A DNA stretch of 64,000 bases from Flavobacterium tistrianum (GTDB lineage Bacteria; Bacteroidota; Bacteroidia; Flavobacteriales; Flavobacteriaceae): NCBI RefSeq assembly GCF_003254545.1, contig NZ_QJRH01000068.1:1-64000 (forward strand), read 5' to 3'. Both the position numbers and the translations under genes were made by a program. This document shows, one piece after another, positions 9,914 through 18,582 of the stretch (positions are counted from its first letter, which is position 1; each line of letters starts with the position of its first letter). The notes beneath the pieces were generated by a model. The model searched no databases. It was not told the DNA's origin and saw nothing but the letters and a program-made list of their open reading frames with translations.

Positions 9914-9931
9914 TCCCGATAGCTATCGGGA
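9914..9931. repeat. Perfect 18-bp palindrome (dispersed-repeat type)
   Basis: TCCCGATAGCTATCGGGA is self-complementary over its whole length. It lies in the pdxH-rnz gap beside low-complexity strings such as TTTCAAGTTTCAAG and CTTAGAATCTTAG. I recall this string recurring in intergenic regions of Flavobacterium genomes, so it is more likely a REP-like repeat than a local operator. Confidence 0.6.
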
Positions 9932-9958
9932 TAACATCTTAGAATCTTAGCATCTTTT

Positions 9959-10864
9959 TTAAAACTCAAAACTCACCCCATCATCTGCCAAAAGCACATT
10001 TGGAAAAACTTCTTGCGCTTCTTTTTTAAAAGGCTCCAAACCATCATAACGAGTTGAATAATGACCTAAAATAAGCTGTTTTACATTTGCCTTTAAAGCA
10101 ATATTTGCCGCTTCTTTTGCTGTCGAATGCAGTGTTTTTTCTGCTAGTCTTGCTTCAGATTCTAAAAACGTAGATTCGTGATACAAAATATCGGTGTTCT
10201 GAATAACTGGAATTATCTCTTCGTTATAAACTGTATCCGAACAAAAGGCATAACTTTTTGCTGGTGGTGGATCAAAAGTAAGTTTTTCGTTTTCAATTAA
10301 AGTACCATCGTCAAGCGTAATGTGTCCACCATTTTTTATTTTCTGATAATAAGCAACATGAATGTTATAGCGCTGAACAGCCTCGACATCTAATTTTCTC
10401 TCATCTGGTTTTTCCTGAAAAAGATAACCATTCGTATAAACACGATGCTTTAGCGGAATTGTTTTTACAATGACCTTCTTATCTTCAAATATAACTTCAC
10501 TTTCTTTCGATTCTAATTCGTGAAAAAACAAAGAATAGGTTGTCCAAGATTCAGTCAATTTTAATTGAATTAAAATCAATTCTTTAATTCCTTTAGGTCC
10601 ATAGATATGCAAATCTGTAGTTCTGCCTAAAAGCGAAAAAGTCGAAATAGTTCCTATTAATCCAAACAAATGATCTCCATGAAGATGTGAGATAAAAATG
10701 TGATTAATTTTAGAGAATTTAATCTTGTTTTTTCGAAGCTGCACTTGAGTTCCTTCGCCACAGTCAATTAAAAATAATCTGTTTTTAATGTCTAAAACCT
10801 GCGAAGTCGGATTAGTAAGCGTTCTGGGAGTTGCGGCATAACAGCCAAGTATAGTTAATTTCAT
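9959..10864 (-). CDS. rnz: Ribonuclease Z
   Basis: 301 residues, metallo-beta-lactamase fold. It trims tRNA 3' trailers. The zinc-binding signature HLHGDH is at 60-65 (ISHLHGDHLFGL), CGEGTQVQLRK at 35-45, FCSDTVYNEE and ILYHESTFLE supply the later Asp and His ligands, and HSTAKEAA and LGHYSTRY complete the family pattern. Length is typical of the short bacterial form. It may be co-transcribed with the 110-residue gene upstream at 10962-11294, across a ~100-bp AT-rich gap. Confidence 0.95.
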   Translation of the reverse strand: MKLTILGCYAATPRTLTNPTSQVLDIKNRLFLIDCGEGTQVQLRKNKIKFSKINHIFISHLHGDHLFGLIGTISTFSLLGRTTDLHIYGPKGIKELILIQLKLTESWTTYSLFFHELESKESEVIFEDKKVIVKTIPLKHRVYTNGYLFQEKPDERKLDVEAVQRYNIHVAYYQKIKNGGHITLDDGTLIENEKLTFDPPPAKSYAFCSDTVYNEEIIPVIQNTDILYHESTFLESEARLAEKTLHSTAKEAANIALKANVKQLILGHYSTRYDGLEPFKKEAQEVFPNVLLADDGVSFEF

Positions 10865-10961
10865 TTTTGATTTTAGATTGCAGATTGTAGATTTTAAATT
10901 GACAAACTATTTTAGATTTAGTATTAAAAAAATCTAAATTCTAAAATCAGAACTCTAAAAT
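10865..10961. repeat. AT-rich simple-repeat spacer
   Basis: The gap between rnz and the upstream gene is built of variants of TTTTAGATT/AATCTAAAA in both orientations (for example AGATTGCAGATTGTAGATTT and AATCTAAATTCTAAAATC). It resembles the 14-bp repeat spacer at 54065-54120. No promoter is evident. Confidence 0.5.
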
Positions 10962-11294
10962 CTAAAATCCTAGGTCTCTTTCGATTTCTTCCATTTCGAT
11001 AATATCGTGAGCTTCTAGAAGAGAAGGCACTACAACCAATTTATCCGAAATAGCATTAAAATCAAGGTCAGTTGCTACAATTACAAACGATTTTTTTGCT
11101 TTTTTCTGAACTTTAGAAAGCGGTAAAAAAGCTTTTAAATCATTTTCTGAAATATTAGAATCTGATGATAAATCGATTATAATATTTTGTTTTTCAAAGG
11201 TTTTAAATTGTTGCGTTACTTTTTCCAAGAAAGCATTTACATCTCCTTGCGTATCTTTAATCGTAACAGTATGTCCTTTTTGATCTACTTTCAT
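10962..11294 (-). CDS. Conserved small cytoplasmic protein, possibly STAS-like
   Basis: 110 residues with no signal peptide or membrane segment. The alternating strand/helix pattern (VTIKDTQGDVNAFLEKV; QNIIIDLSSDSNISENDLKAFLPL; KSFVIVATDLDFNAI; VVVPSLLEAHDIIEMEEIERDLGF) is reminiscent of a STAS/anti-sigma-antagonist fold. I see no diagnostic phosphorylated Ser motif and do not assign a function. It lies directly upstream of rnz on the same strand, an arrangement I believe is common in Flavobacteria. The fold assignment is inference. Confidence 0.6.
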   Translation of the reverse strand: MKVDQKGHTVTIKDTQGDVNAFLEKVTQQFKTFEKQNIIIDLSSDSNISENDLKAFLPLSKVQKKAKKSFVIVATDLDFNAISDKLVVVPSLLEAHDIIEMEEIERDLGF

Positions 11295-11389
11295 TTTATA
11301 TTTTTGAGGGGCTTATATTTGTTTAGGCTAATTTACTAAGTTTTTTTGTTGTTTCACGTTTCAAATTTATGTTGCCAAACTTTGTGAGC

Positions 11390-11484
11390 TTAACCGCAAA
11401 GTTCGCAAGGTTTTTTCGCAAAGTACACAATAAAAAACAAAGCTTTGCGAACCTCGCGTAGCTCTTTGCGAACTTTGCGGTTAA
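11390..11484. repeat. Long inverted repeat with perfect 19-bp arms (GCAAAG family)
   Basis: Left arm TTAACCGCAAAGTTCGCAA at 11390-11408 and its exact complement at 11466-11484, with further partial pairing inside (TTCGCAAAG/CTTTGCGAA). It is 20 bp past the pyrB stop. Related sequence begins at 17760 (TTAACCGCAAAGACGCAAAG) and in the arms at 16703-16730/16906-16933, so this is a dispersed non-coding family. Confidence 0.8.
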
Positions 11485-11504
11485 ATTTTAAACCAGAAAC
11501 AAAA

Positions 11505-12434
11505 TTATTGCTGAATCTTAGAAGCCAACAGATAAATAACCGCCATTCTAATCGCTACACCATTCTCAACCTGATTCAAGATTACCGAATGATCAGAATC
11601 AGCCACTTCAGAAGTAATCTCTACTCCTCTGTTGATTGGTCCTGGGTGCATGATTACGATTTCTTTTCCAAGCGAATCCAAAAGCGGTTTATCTACTCCG
11701 TATTGCTGTGCGTACTCACGTGTTGATGGAAAGAAATTCACATCCATACGTTCGTTTTGTACACGAAGCATATTCGCTACGTCGCACCATTCTAAAGCTT
11801 TTCTTAAATTCGGTTCAACCGTAACACCAAGCGATTCAATATATCTCGGAATCAATGTTTTTGGTCCGCAAACTTTTACTTCAGCGCCTTGCATCTGCAA
11901 AGCATATATGTTAGACAAGGCAACTCTCGAATGCAGAATATCGCCTACAATAACTACTTTTTTACCAGCAACATCACCCAATTTTTCTCTGATAGAATAA
12001 CTGTCTAATAAAGCCTGAGTTGGATGTTCGTGCGCTCCGTCTCCAGCGTTTACAATACTTGCTTTGACATTTTTAGATAAAAAATAAGCCGCTCCGGGAT
12101 TAGAGTGGCGCATTACAACCATATCCACTTTCATCGAAAGGATATTGTTTACAGTATCAATCAAGGTCTCTCCTTTTTTAACCGATGACTGAGCTGCAGA
12201 AAAACTAATCACATCAGCAGATAAACGTTTCTGCGCTAATTCAAAAGAGAGTTTGGTTCTGGTACTGTTTTCGAAGAAAATATTGGCAATGGTAATATCT
12301 CGTAATGAAGGAACTTTTTTAATCGGTCTATTAATGACTTCTTTAAAATGATCTGCCGTTTCAAAAATCAGGTTAATATCATTCTCGTTGATATATTTGA
12401 TTCCTAATAAATGATCTACGCTTAATTCTTTCAT
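11505..12434 (-). CDS. pyrB: Aspartate carbamoyltransferase catalytic subunit
   Basis: 309 residues, normal length for PyrB. It joins carbamoyl phosphate and aspartate in de novo pyrimidine synthesis. The carbamoyl-phosphate loop FENSTRTKLSFE is at ~54-65 (S57-T-R-T60), the HPTQALLD motif at 137-144, and MHPGPINRGVEI near the C-terminus. No PyrI regulatory gene is adjacent. pyrR lies upstream on the same strand with a 155-bp repeat-rich gap, consistent with a pyr regulatory unit. Confidence 0.97.
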   Translation of the reverse strand: MKELSVDHLLGIKYINENDINLIFETADHFKEVINRPIKKVPSLRDITIANIFFENSTRTKLSFELAQKRLSADVISFSAAQSSVKKGETLIDTVNNILSMKVDMVVMRHSNPGAAYFLSKNVKASIVNAGDGAHEHPTQALLDSYSIREKLGDVAGKKVVIVGDILHSRVALSNIYALQMQGAEVKVCGPKTLIPRYIESLGVTVEPNLRKALEWCDVANMLRVQNERMDVNFFPSTREYAQQYGVDKPLLDSLGKEIVIMHPGPINRGVEITSEVADSDHSVILNQVENGVAIRMAVIYLLASKIQQ

Positions 12435-12461
12435 CTTTTTTGTTTAATTGTTTATTTGTTG

Positions 12462-12581
12462 AATCGTTTAATCGTTTGCTTTGCGATTAAAGAGCTAAAC
12501 GATTTAACGGTTAACCTATTTTATAATTTTTAATTTAGTAATCGAAATAAATCGATTAAACAATTAACCGATTAAACGATT
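12462..12581. repeat. Inverted repeat spanning the pyrR-pyrB gap
   Basis: AATCGTTTAATCG at 12462-12474 is exactly complementary to CGATTAAACGATT at 12569-12581. Several other GATTAAAC-like strings lie between, so the pyrB leader RNA could fold into a long AT-rich stem. Whether this takes part in PyrR attenuation or is simple-sequence expansion cannot be told. I do not see the PyrR RNA consensus of Bacillus. Confidence 0.5.
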
Positions 12582-12589
12582 AACCAAAT

Positions 12590-13129
12590 TTAATTTGTCA
12601 CTAAGTGAACAACATCTTCACCATCATTTTCTTTCCAGCTTACAATTACTTTTTCACCATTAATAGCATCTACCTGACGACCTCTATAATCGGGTTGAAT
12701 TGGTAAATGACGGCTGAAACGTCTGTCAATTAAAACCAATAATTCAATCTCTGAAGGTCTTCCAAAAGATTGAATGGCGGTTAAGGCAGAACGAATGCTT
12801 CTTCCTGTAAACAAAACATCATCGATAAAAATGACTTTTTTGTCTTCGACTATAAAATTGATTTGTGTCTTATTGGCTTCAAGCGGTTTATCAGTACGAC
12901 GGAAATCATCTCTAAAAAAAGTGATGTCAAGATATCCTAAAGAAATTTCAGGAACCTTGTATTCGTTTTCTAATATTTGTTTTAAACGTTCAGCTAAAAA
13001 AACACCTCTTGGCTGAATTCCAACTAAAATAGTTTCAGAGAAATCAAGATGTTTTTCGATTAACTGACAAGCCAAACGATGGAGTATGATAGTAACTTCT
13101 TTCGAATTAAGTAATACTTTTTGACTCAT
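12590..13129 (-). CDS. pyrR: PyrR bifunctional pyr regulator / uracil phosphoribosyltransferase
   Basis: 179 residues from the chosen start MSQKVLLNSKEV. The longer frame would start at 13156, inside a TATATTTG promoter box (13154-13161), so it is rejected. The PRPP-binding signature VIFIDDVLFTGRSIRSAL, the IQPRGVFLAERLK flexible loop and LGYLDITFFRDDFRR are typical of PyrR. In Gram-positives PyrR binds pyr mRNA in response to UMP. In Bacteroidota the regulatory role is less clear and the UPRT activity may dominate. Position just upstream of pyrB supports a pyrimidine role. Confidence 0.93.
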   Translation of the reverse strand: MSQKVLLNSKEVTIILHRLACQLIEKHLDFSETILVGIQPRGVFLAERLKQILENEYKVPEISLGYLDITFFRDDFRRTDKPLEANKTQINFIVEDKKVIFIDDVLFTGRSIRSALTAIQSFGRPSEIELLVLIDRRFSRHLPIQPDYRGRQVDAINGEKVIVSWKENDGEDVVHLVTN

Positions 13130-13153
13130 AAGTGATTGTAATGTTTGGTTGCG

Positions 13154-13161
13154 CAAATATA
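13154..13161 (-). promoter_or_regulatory. Bacteroidota -7 box for pyrR
   Basis: TATATTTG on the minus strand fits TAnnTTTG. The implied transcript start near 13147 lies upstream of the chosen pyrR ATG at 13129 and inside the longer reading frame, which decides the start. No clear TTG -33 element is seen at the usual spacing. Confidence 0.6.
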
Positions 13162-13297
13162 CGGAATCTGATTTTATTTGTTGGGGTGTTGGGGTCGGAA
13201 ATATTTTTACAAGTTTTACAAACTAGCAACTGAGCAGTTAATTCTGTTTTGCATTTTAAAAATCTTATCTTATCTTCGGTTTTTAATAAAATAACTA

Positions 13298-13993
13298 ATG
13301 GTTATAATAGATATCATAGCAAATCGTAAAAGCTACTTTTTTACAAAGGAGGTTAAAACCATTAATCTAAGATTAAGTGGTGATCTCGATTTGCTAGAAG
13401 AAAAAAACAAAGTGATTTTTTGTCTAGATAACAAAACATTCCACTTAACTTCTTCTAAAGATTTATATATTTTAGGTAATGAGATTAAAGGCAAAAGAGA
13501 GAATGAAATAATTCCAACTGTTTCAAAATATATTATTGAATCAGAATCATTTAAATTGATCCCATTTAATGGCGTAATAGAAATTGAATTAATAAAATCG
13601 GTTTTTCTAATTTATGGATGGCTAGATTTATTATTTAAAAGTCCTTATGATCAACGCATAGAGAGTCTAATTTATAACCAATTTTTAGTTGATTTAACCA
13701 ATAAAATAGAACCTCAGAAAGATATTTATTTCATTGACAAAAAATACGACGATAAAAAATATCATCATTTTATAAATAGATTAATTGATTTAAATCTTCT
13801 AGCCAAAATCACGATTACAAGCCAAGGGCAAAATTACAACTCTTATTATATCCCATTAACAAAACCTGGAATAGGAAAAGAAGAATTTAAAACCGTCGGT
13901 GATGAAAAAGGAGAAAAAACTCACGAGTTATGGAAACGTATTTTATTTGAACGCGATCAACGTTTAACCAATTGGATAAAAAACCGCTATTAA
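13298..13993 (+). CDS. Unrecognised cytoplasmic protein, possible winged-helix region
   Basis: 231 residues, AT-rich, no signal peptide or membrane helix. I do not recognise the family. Visible features: an N-terminal beta-rich half (YFFTKEVKTINLRLSGDL, KVIFCLDNKTFHLTS), a hydrophobic stretch near 105-122 (VIEIELIKSVFLIYGWLDLL), and a segment around 150-185 (KYHHFINRLIDLNLLAKI, then a polar turn and YYIPLTKPG) that could be a helix plus beta-wing as in winged-helix domains. The C-terminus is strongly charged. The next gene starts 2 bp after its stop, so the two form an operon. Function unknown. Confidence 0.7.
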   Translation: MVIIDIIANRKSYFFTKEVKTINLRLSGDLDLLEEKNKVIFCLDNKTFHLTSSKDLYILGNEIKGKRENEIIPTVSKYIIESESFKLIPFNGVIEIELIKSVFLIYGWLDLLFKSPYDQRIESLIYNQFLVDLTNKIEPQKDIYFIDKKYDDKKYHHFINRLIDLNLLAKITITSQGQNYNSYYIPLTKPGIGKEEFKTVGDEKGEKTHELWKRILFERDQRLTNWIKNRY

Positions 13994-13994
13994 T

Positions 13995-14489
13995 ATGTTA
14001 TATTATAATGAAGAAATTCTCTTTTTATTCTTAGGAGGCATATTTTCTGTTATTCTTCCATCTATCATTACCTTTTCTAAAAGAGAGCTTTTAAGAATAA
14101 ACAAAAAAAAAGAGTTACTTGCTGAAAACTCTGAAAGATATGGAGATATTGATGCTTATTTAGATGATACAATCCAGTATAAAAGAATTAACCTTTTTAA
14201 TTATTTAATTGAACAAGCAATTCAACCTTTATTCATTGTATGTCTATTTAATTTATTTACGTACTATGGAAAAATTGAAATATTCTTAGTTATAGTTCTT
14301 ATAATTGTAATGATTTTGCATGAACTTTTTGCAGCAGAAGTCTATTCTGGAAAAAAAATCTATAGGTTCTTTATTATTGCTTTATGGTTAATATCATATT
14401 TGGTCTTTTCATTTAAATCTTCTGACAAACAAAAAAATAATGAATCAGCTTCAATTAATTCTCAAATTATTTCGTCACCAGGAAAGTAA
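13995..14489 (+). CDS. Unrecognised small membrane protein
   Basis: 164 residues with about four hydrophobic segments (~8-28 FLFLGGIFSVILPSIITF, ~70-90 AIQPLFIVCLFNLFTYYG, ~95-113 IEIFLVIVLIIVMILHELFA, ~122-142 FFIIALWLISYLVFSF). There is a charged cytoplasmic-looking loop (RELLRINKKKELLAENSERYGDIDAYLDD) and a polar Ser/Asn-rich tail. It begins 2 bp after the preceding gene, so it is translationally coupled and probably a partner of that soluble protein. No family recognised. The pair could be accessory DNA. Confidence 0.7.
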   Translation: MLYYNEEILFLFLGGIFSVILPSIITFSKRELLRINKKKELLAENSERYGDIDAYLDDTIQYKRINLFNYLIEQAIQPLFIVCLFNLFTYYGKIEIFLVIVLIIVMILHELFAAEVYSGKKIYRFFIIALWLISYLVFSFKSSDKQKNNESASINSQIISSPGK

Positions 14490-14591
14490 ATAGAAACGAA
14501 TCCAAATCCTAAAACATTTCCAAAAAATTCTATAACACATTTTCATGATTCGTGAAGTAATTTTAAGTATCAATTTAAAACACCAGAAGTC

Positions 14592-14765
14592 ATGCAAAAT
14601 AAAATACTAAGATTGTTAATGGTATTTGTAATACTGTTTTCATTTACAAGCTGCGAAGTTATTGGAGACATTTTTAAAGCCGGAATGGGATTCGGGATCT
14701 TTATCGTAATTTTTATAATTGCGATTATTATCTGGATTTTTGCAAAAATGTTCGGAAGCAAATAG
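14592..14765 (+). CDS. 57-residue lipoprotein/membrane peptide
   Basis: Reads MQNKILRLLMVFVILFSFTS then CEVIGDIFKAGMGFGIF and a run of Ile/Val/Phe ending FAKMFGSK. The lipobox FTSC predicts processing to a ~37-residue lipoprotein carrying one further membrane helix. Similar short proteins with a lipobox, a GxIFKAGMGFGIF-like segment and a hydrophobic tail are, as I recall, common in Flavobacteria. A strong terminator follows at 14783, supporting a real transcript. The antisense frame over the same bases is a shadow. Confidence 0.75.
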   Translation: MQNKILRLLMVFVILFSFTSCEVIGDIFKAGMGFGIFIVIFIIAIIIWIFAKMFGSK

Positions 14766-14782
14766 TGGTAAAATAAACAAAT

Positions 14783-14826
14783 AAAAATCCCAAATTCCAA
14801 TTTAAAACTTGGAGTTTGGGATTTTT
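14783..14826 (+). terminator. Strong bidirectional terminator
   Basis: 18-bp arms (left AAAAATCCCAAATTCCAA, 14783-14800; right 14809-14826 with one G-T pair), 8-base loop and a flanking T-run, 18 bp after the small lipoprotein gene. Confidence 0.9.
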
Positions 14827-14857
14827 TTATCATTTAAAACAAAGTCAAATCTTTGTC

Positions 14858-14899
14858 GAGCTACTTGCGAAGATTTCTCCCTACGCTCGAAATGACAAA
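14858..14899. repeat. Truncated copy of the GTCATTTCGA palindromic repeat
   Basis: GAGCTACTTGCGAAGATTTC...CTCGAAATGACAAA matches the right half of the 16782-16883 element with a few changes. It is placed between two terminators. Confidence 0.75.
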
Positions 14900-14923
14900 C
14901 TATGCGTGAAAGGTATAAAATAG

Positions 14924-14961
14924 AAAATCCCAAATTCACAAAAATTGGAATTTGGGATTTT
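14924..14961 (-). terminator. Terminator for the ABC-F gene
   Basis: 14-bp perfect arms AAAATCCCAAATTC/GAATTTGGGATTTT with a 10-base loop, 22 bp past the minus-strand ABC-F stop. It shares its stem sequence with the neighbouring terminator at 14783. Confidence 0.85.
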
Positions 14962-14983
14962 AAATATTGTAATTTATAAAAGA

Positions 14984-16648
<1,665 letters not shown>

Positions 16649-16702
16649 CTAAGTTGCAAAGATGCTAAGGTGCTAAGGTTTTTTTCTTTGCGTGAATATT
16701 TT

Positions 16703-16933
16703 CTCGCAAAGTCGCGAAGACGCAAAGTTTTGTTTCATCCAAAGTATTACAAATGCAATCATGAAGTGTTATTACACAATCTTGTCATTTCGACGAAGGA
16801 GAAATCTCCGCGAGAAACTCTACAAAGATTGGCTTATTGTTGCGGAGCTACTTGCGGAGATTTCTCCTTCGTCGAAATGACAAAAATGCGGTTACTTTGC
16901 TTAAAAAACTTTGCGCCTTCACGACTTTGCGAG
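16703..16933. repeat. Nested palindromic repeats (one element inside another)
   Basis: The outer arms 16703-16730 and 16906-16933 pair at 26 of 28 bases (CTCGCAAAGTCGCGAAGACG...; GCAAAG family). Inside, 16782-16811 and 16854-16883 are perfectly complementary over 30 bases (TTGTCATTTCGACGAAGGAG...). No coding capacity. The ~335-bp gap between the ABC-F and thioredoxin genes consists almost wholly of this structure plus strings like CTAAGGTGCTAAGG. Confidence 0.9.
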
Positions 16934-16939
16934 ATTCAA

Positions 16940-17713
16940 TTATAGCTTACTTTCTTTCGCTAAAGCCACTTCCAAACTCTCAAAATTTGGAAGCACTTTC
17001 GCAATCATTCCTTTTTTGTTTATAATAAAATGTGTTGGGAATGAATTCAATTGCAACGATTCATTCATATAGATTTTCATATCGGGAATTACAGAATACG
17101 AAAGTGGTTTTCTAGCCAAAAATGTTTTTAATTGTTCTGCTGAATCTTCGGCTAAACTCATAAAGACAATATCGTTTCGGTCTTTGTATTCTTCGACTAA
17201 TTTGTTGACTTGCGGAAATTCTCTAATGCATGGTGTGCAGTGAATGTACCAGCACTTAATCACAATGATTTTTCCTTTCATGGATTCGTTGGTTACCAGA
17301 TTTCCGTTTAAATCTTTAAAGGAGAATTGTGGAAAAGCGGTTCCTTCCATTTTATAGTTTTTATAAGCATCAAAACTGATTTGGTTAATTGTCGCTTTTA
17401 TACTTGTATCGGTTTTTGGCTGAATTTTGAAAAGTTTATAAACATAAATATTCGCTTCAGATTTTAATCTTATTGGAATGTAGTTTTCGTTTGCTAATTT
17501 ATCTAGAAAAACTTCTTTTGAGATCTCTTTCGAAGCAGCATCCAAAGCTGTAAAATCTCTAGAAAGCATGATTTTTTTACTTTGATAAGCAGACCAATCT
17601 GTATATGTTTTTTGAATTTGAATAGGATCAACTTCTGGATTTCCAAATTTAGTTTGAGCTGAACTTATTGTGAAAATGAAAAGAAATGTAATTAAAGTGA
17701 TAAATTTCTGCAT
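16940..17713 (-). CDS. TlpA-like thiol:disulfide oxidoreductase, secreted
   Basis: 257 residues from the chosen start. The upstream in-frame Met at 17743 is rejected because MQKFITLITFLFIFTISSAQ is a clean signal peptide. The C-terminal half is a thioredoxin fold: AFPQFSFKDLNGNLV, KGKIIVIKCWYIHCTPCIREFP with the CTPC redox pair at about residues 159/162, MSLAEDSAEQLKTFL, and the cis-Pro turn LNSFPTHFIINKKG. The N-terminal ~110 residues are family-variable. It is probably a periplasmic reductase for cysteine-containing exported proteins. No adjacent redox partner is seen. Confidence 0.88.
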   Translation of the reverse strand: MQKFITLITFLFIFTISSAQTKFGNPEVDPIQIQKTYTDWSAYQSKKIMLSRDFTALDAASKEISKEVFLDKLANENYIPIRLKSEANIYVYKLFKIQPKTDTSIKATINQISFDAYKNYKMEGTAFPQFSFKDLNGNLVTNESMKGKIIVIKCWYIHCTPCIREFPQVNKLVEEYKDRNDIVFMSLAEDSAEQLKTFLARKPLSYSVIPDMKIYMNESLQLNSFPTHFIINKKGMIAKVLPNFESLEVALAKESKL

Positions 17714-17759
17714 GGATTCTGAAACAATTGTATTTGATTTCAAAAATAGTGAAAGTTTT

Positions 17760-17825
17760 TTAACCGCAAAGACGCAAAGGTTTACGCAAAGTTCGCGAAA
17801 GGTTTCTCGCAGATTTTGCAGATTG
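17760..17825. repeat. GCAAAG-family dispersed repeat fragment
   Basis: TTAACCGCAAAGACGCAAAG followed by TTTACGCAAAGTTCGCGAAA and TTTCTCGCAGATTTTGCAGA. It shares its first 12 bases with the arm at 11390. Non-coding. Confidence 0.65.
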
Positions 17826-17842
17826 AGGAGATTTTTTTTTGA

Positions 17843-18073
17843 TTATTTTACTTGAGAACGAAGTAATTCAGCAAGTTCAATATCTAAAGCATTTGCAATT
17901 CTAATAAGAGTTTTTATACCTGTATTTATTTTGGCTCTTTCAATTCTGCCAATCTGATTTCTCGGAATACCACAATCATCAGCCAAATCCTGTTGAGATA
18001 AGCCCTTTTTTTCACGCAATTGTCTGATGTGAACTCCAAGATTTATAATAAAAGCTTCTTCTGAAATATTCAT
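17843..18073 (-). CDS. XRE-family helix-turn-helix regulator
   Basis: 76 residues, almost entirely one HTH_3 domain: HIRQLREKKGLSQQDLADDC, then GIPRNQIGRIERAKINTGIK (recognition helix) and TLIRIANALDIELAELL. No effector domain is present, so it works as a simple dimeric repressor or an antitoxin-like regulator. It is divergent from the small gene at 18156-18386. The 82-bp gap contains a perfect 22-bp palindrome, which I infer to be its operator, giving autoregulation and control of the neighbour. Confidence 0.92.
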   Translation of the reverse strand: MNISEEAFIINLGVHIRQLREKKGLSQQDLADDCGIPRNQIGRIERAKINTGIKTLIRIANALDIELAELLRSQVK

Positions 18074-18103
18074 ATTTCAAAAGTCATAACAATTATTTTT
18101 TAA

Positions 18104-18125
18104 TTTGACACAAATTTGTGTCAAA
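18104..18125. promoter_or_regulatory. Perfect 22-bp palindromic operator between XRE gene and small gene
   Basis: TTTGACACAAA joined directly to its complement TTTGTGTCAAA. It is 31 bp from the XRE start and 31 bp from the divergent ATG at 18156, just upstream of a TATATTTA -7-like box at 18132-18139. The symmetric position suggests a repressor site controlling both directions. Binding by the XRE protein is inferred. Confidence 0.7.
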
Positions 18126-18155
18126 TTTCAATATATTTACAAAAATTATAAGATT

Positions 18156-18386
18156 ATGATTACAGATAAATTTTCAACCGAAGTTGAAACAAGATTAAAC
18201 GATTTCTTTACAGATAAAATTGATTGTAAAGAAATGGCAAAAATGATACGAGAAGTAAATAATGTACTTTCGTTATCAGTTATGAGAAAATGCGAAACGA
18301 TAGAATCGGGAATAAAGAATGTCGATGATAATTTTTATTGGCTTAATCAACTTGCAGAAGTTTTAGATCCTTATTTGGAGGTATAA
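18156..18386 (+). CDS. Unrecognised 76-residue protein
   Basis: The start was moved from 18105 to the ATG at 18156. The longer version would begin inside the palindromic operator, and MITDKFSTEVETRLNDFF gives a normal soluble protein. It is acidic and helical (TRLNDFFTDKIDCKEMAKMIREVNNVLSLSV; IESGIKNVDDNFYWLNQLAEVLDPYLEV), with no known motif. Its divergent partner is an XRE regulator with a shared operator, a layout seen in small regulator pairs and some toxin-antitoxin systems, but nothing in the sequence shows toxicity. Confidence 0.65.
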   Translation: MITDKFSTEVETRLNDFFTDKIDCKEMAKMIREVNNVLSLSVMRKCETIESGIKNVDDNFYWLNQLAEVLDPYLEV

Positions 18387-18407
18387 AAAAATGTTTTAGT
18401 CATAAAA

Positions 18408-18435
18408 AAACCTGGCAACAAAAATTGCCAGGTTT
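18408..18435 (-). terminator. Terminator downstream of chiA
   Basis: Arms AAACCTGGCAA/TTGCCAGGTTT with a 6-base loop. On the minus strand the stem runs into seven T. It lies ~150 bp past the chiA stop and 22 bp past the facing small gene. It can also end that transcript, but with a poor T-tract on the plus strand. Confidence 0.8.
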
Positions 18436-18582
18436 ATAATGCGCTACATGAGGCAAAAACCAAATAACAAATTACCTCAATTCACAGCATTTAAGAAATA
18501 AAAATTAGGCTAAAAAATAAATAACCAAACTCAATTTTAACCGTCCCAACTTTCTTATTTCTAAATTTTCAATCATTTTATT

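Noticed and set aside
11632..12000. 122-codon plus-strand frame
   Set aside because: Wholly antisense to pyrB, which has all active-site motifs.
13130..13156. Nine-residue N-terminal extension of PyrR
   Set aside because: The ATG at 13156 falls inside a TATATTTG promoter box, so it would not be in the transcript.
14570..14833. 87-codon minus-strand frame
   Set aside because: It is antisense to the lipobox-bearing 57-residue gene and runs through a terminator stem. The plus-strand gene has a clear signal peptide.
16670..17025. Three overlapping plus-strand frames
   Set aside because: They are translations of the nested palindromic repeats and of the thioredoxin gene's antisense strand, with no protein-like composition.
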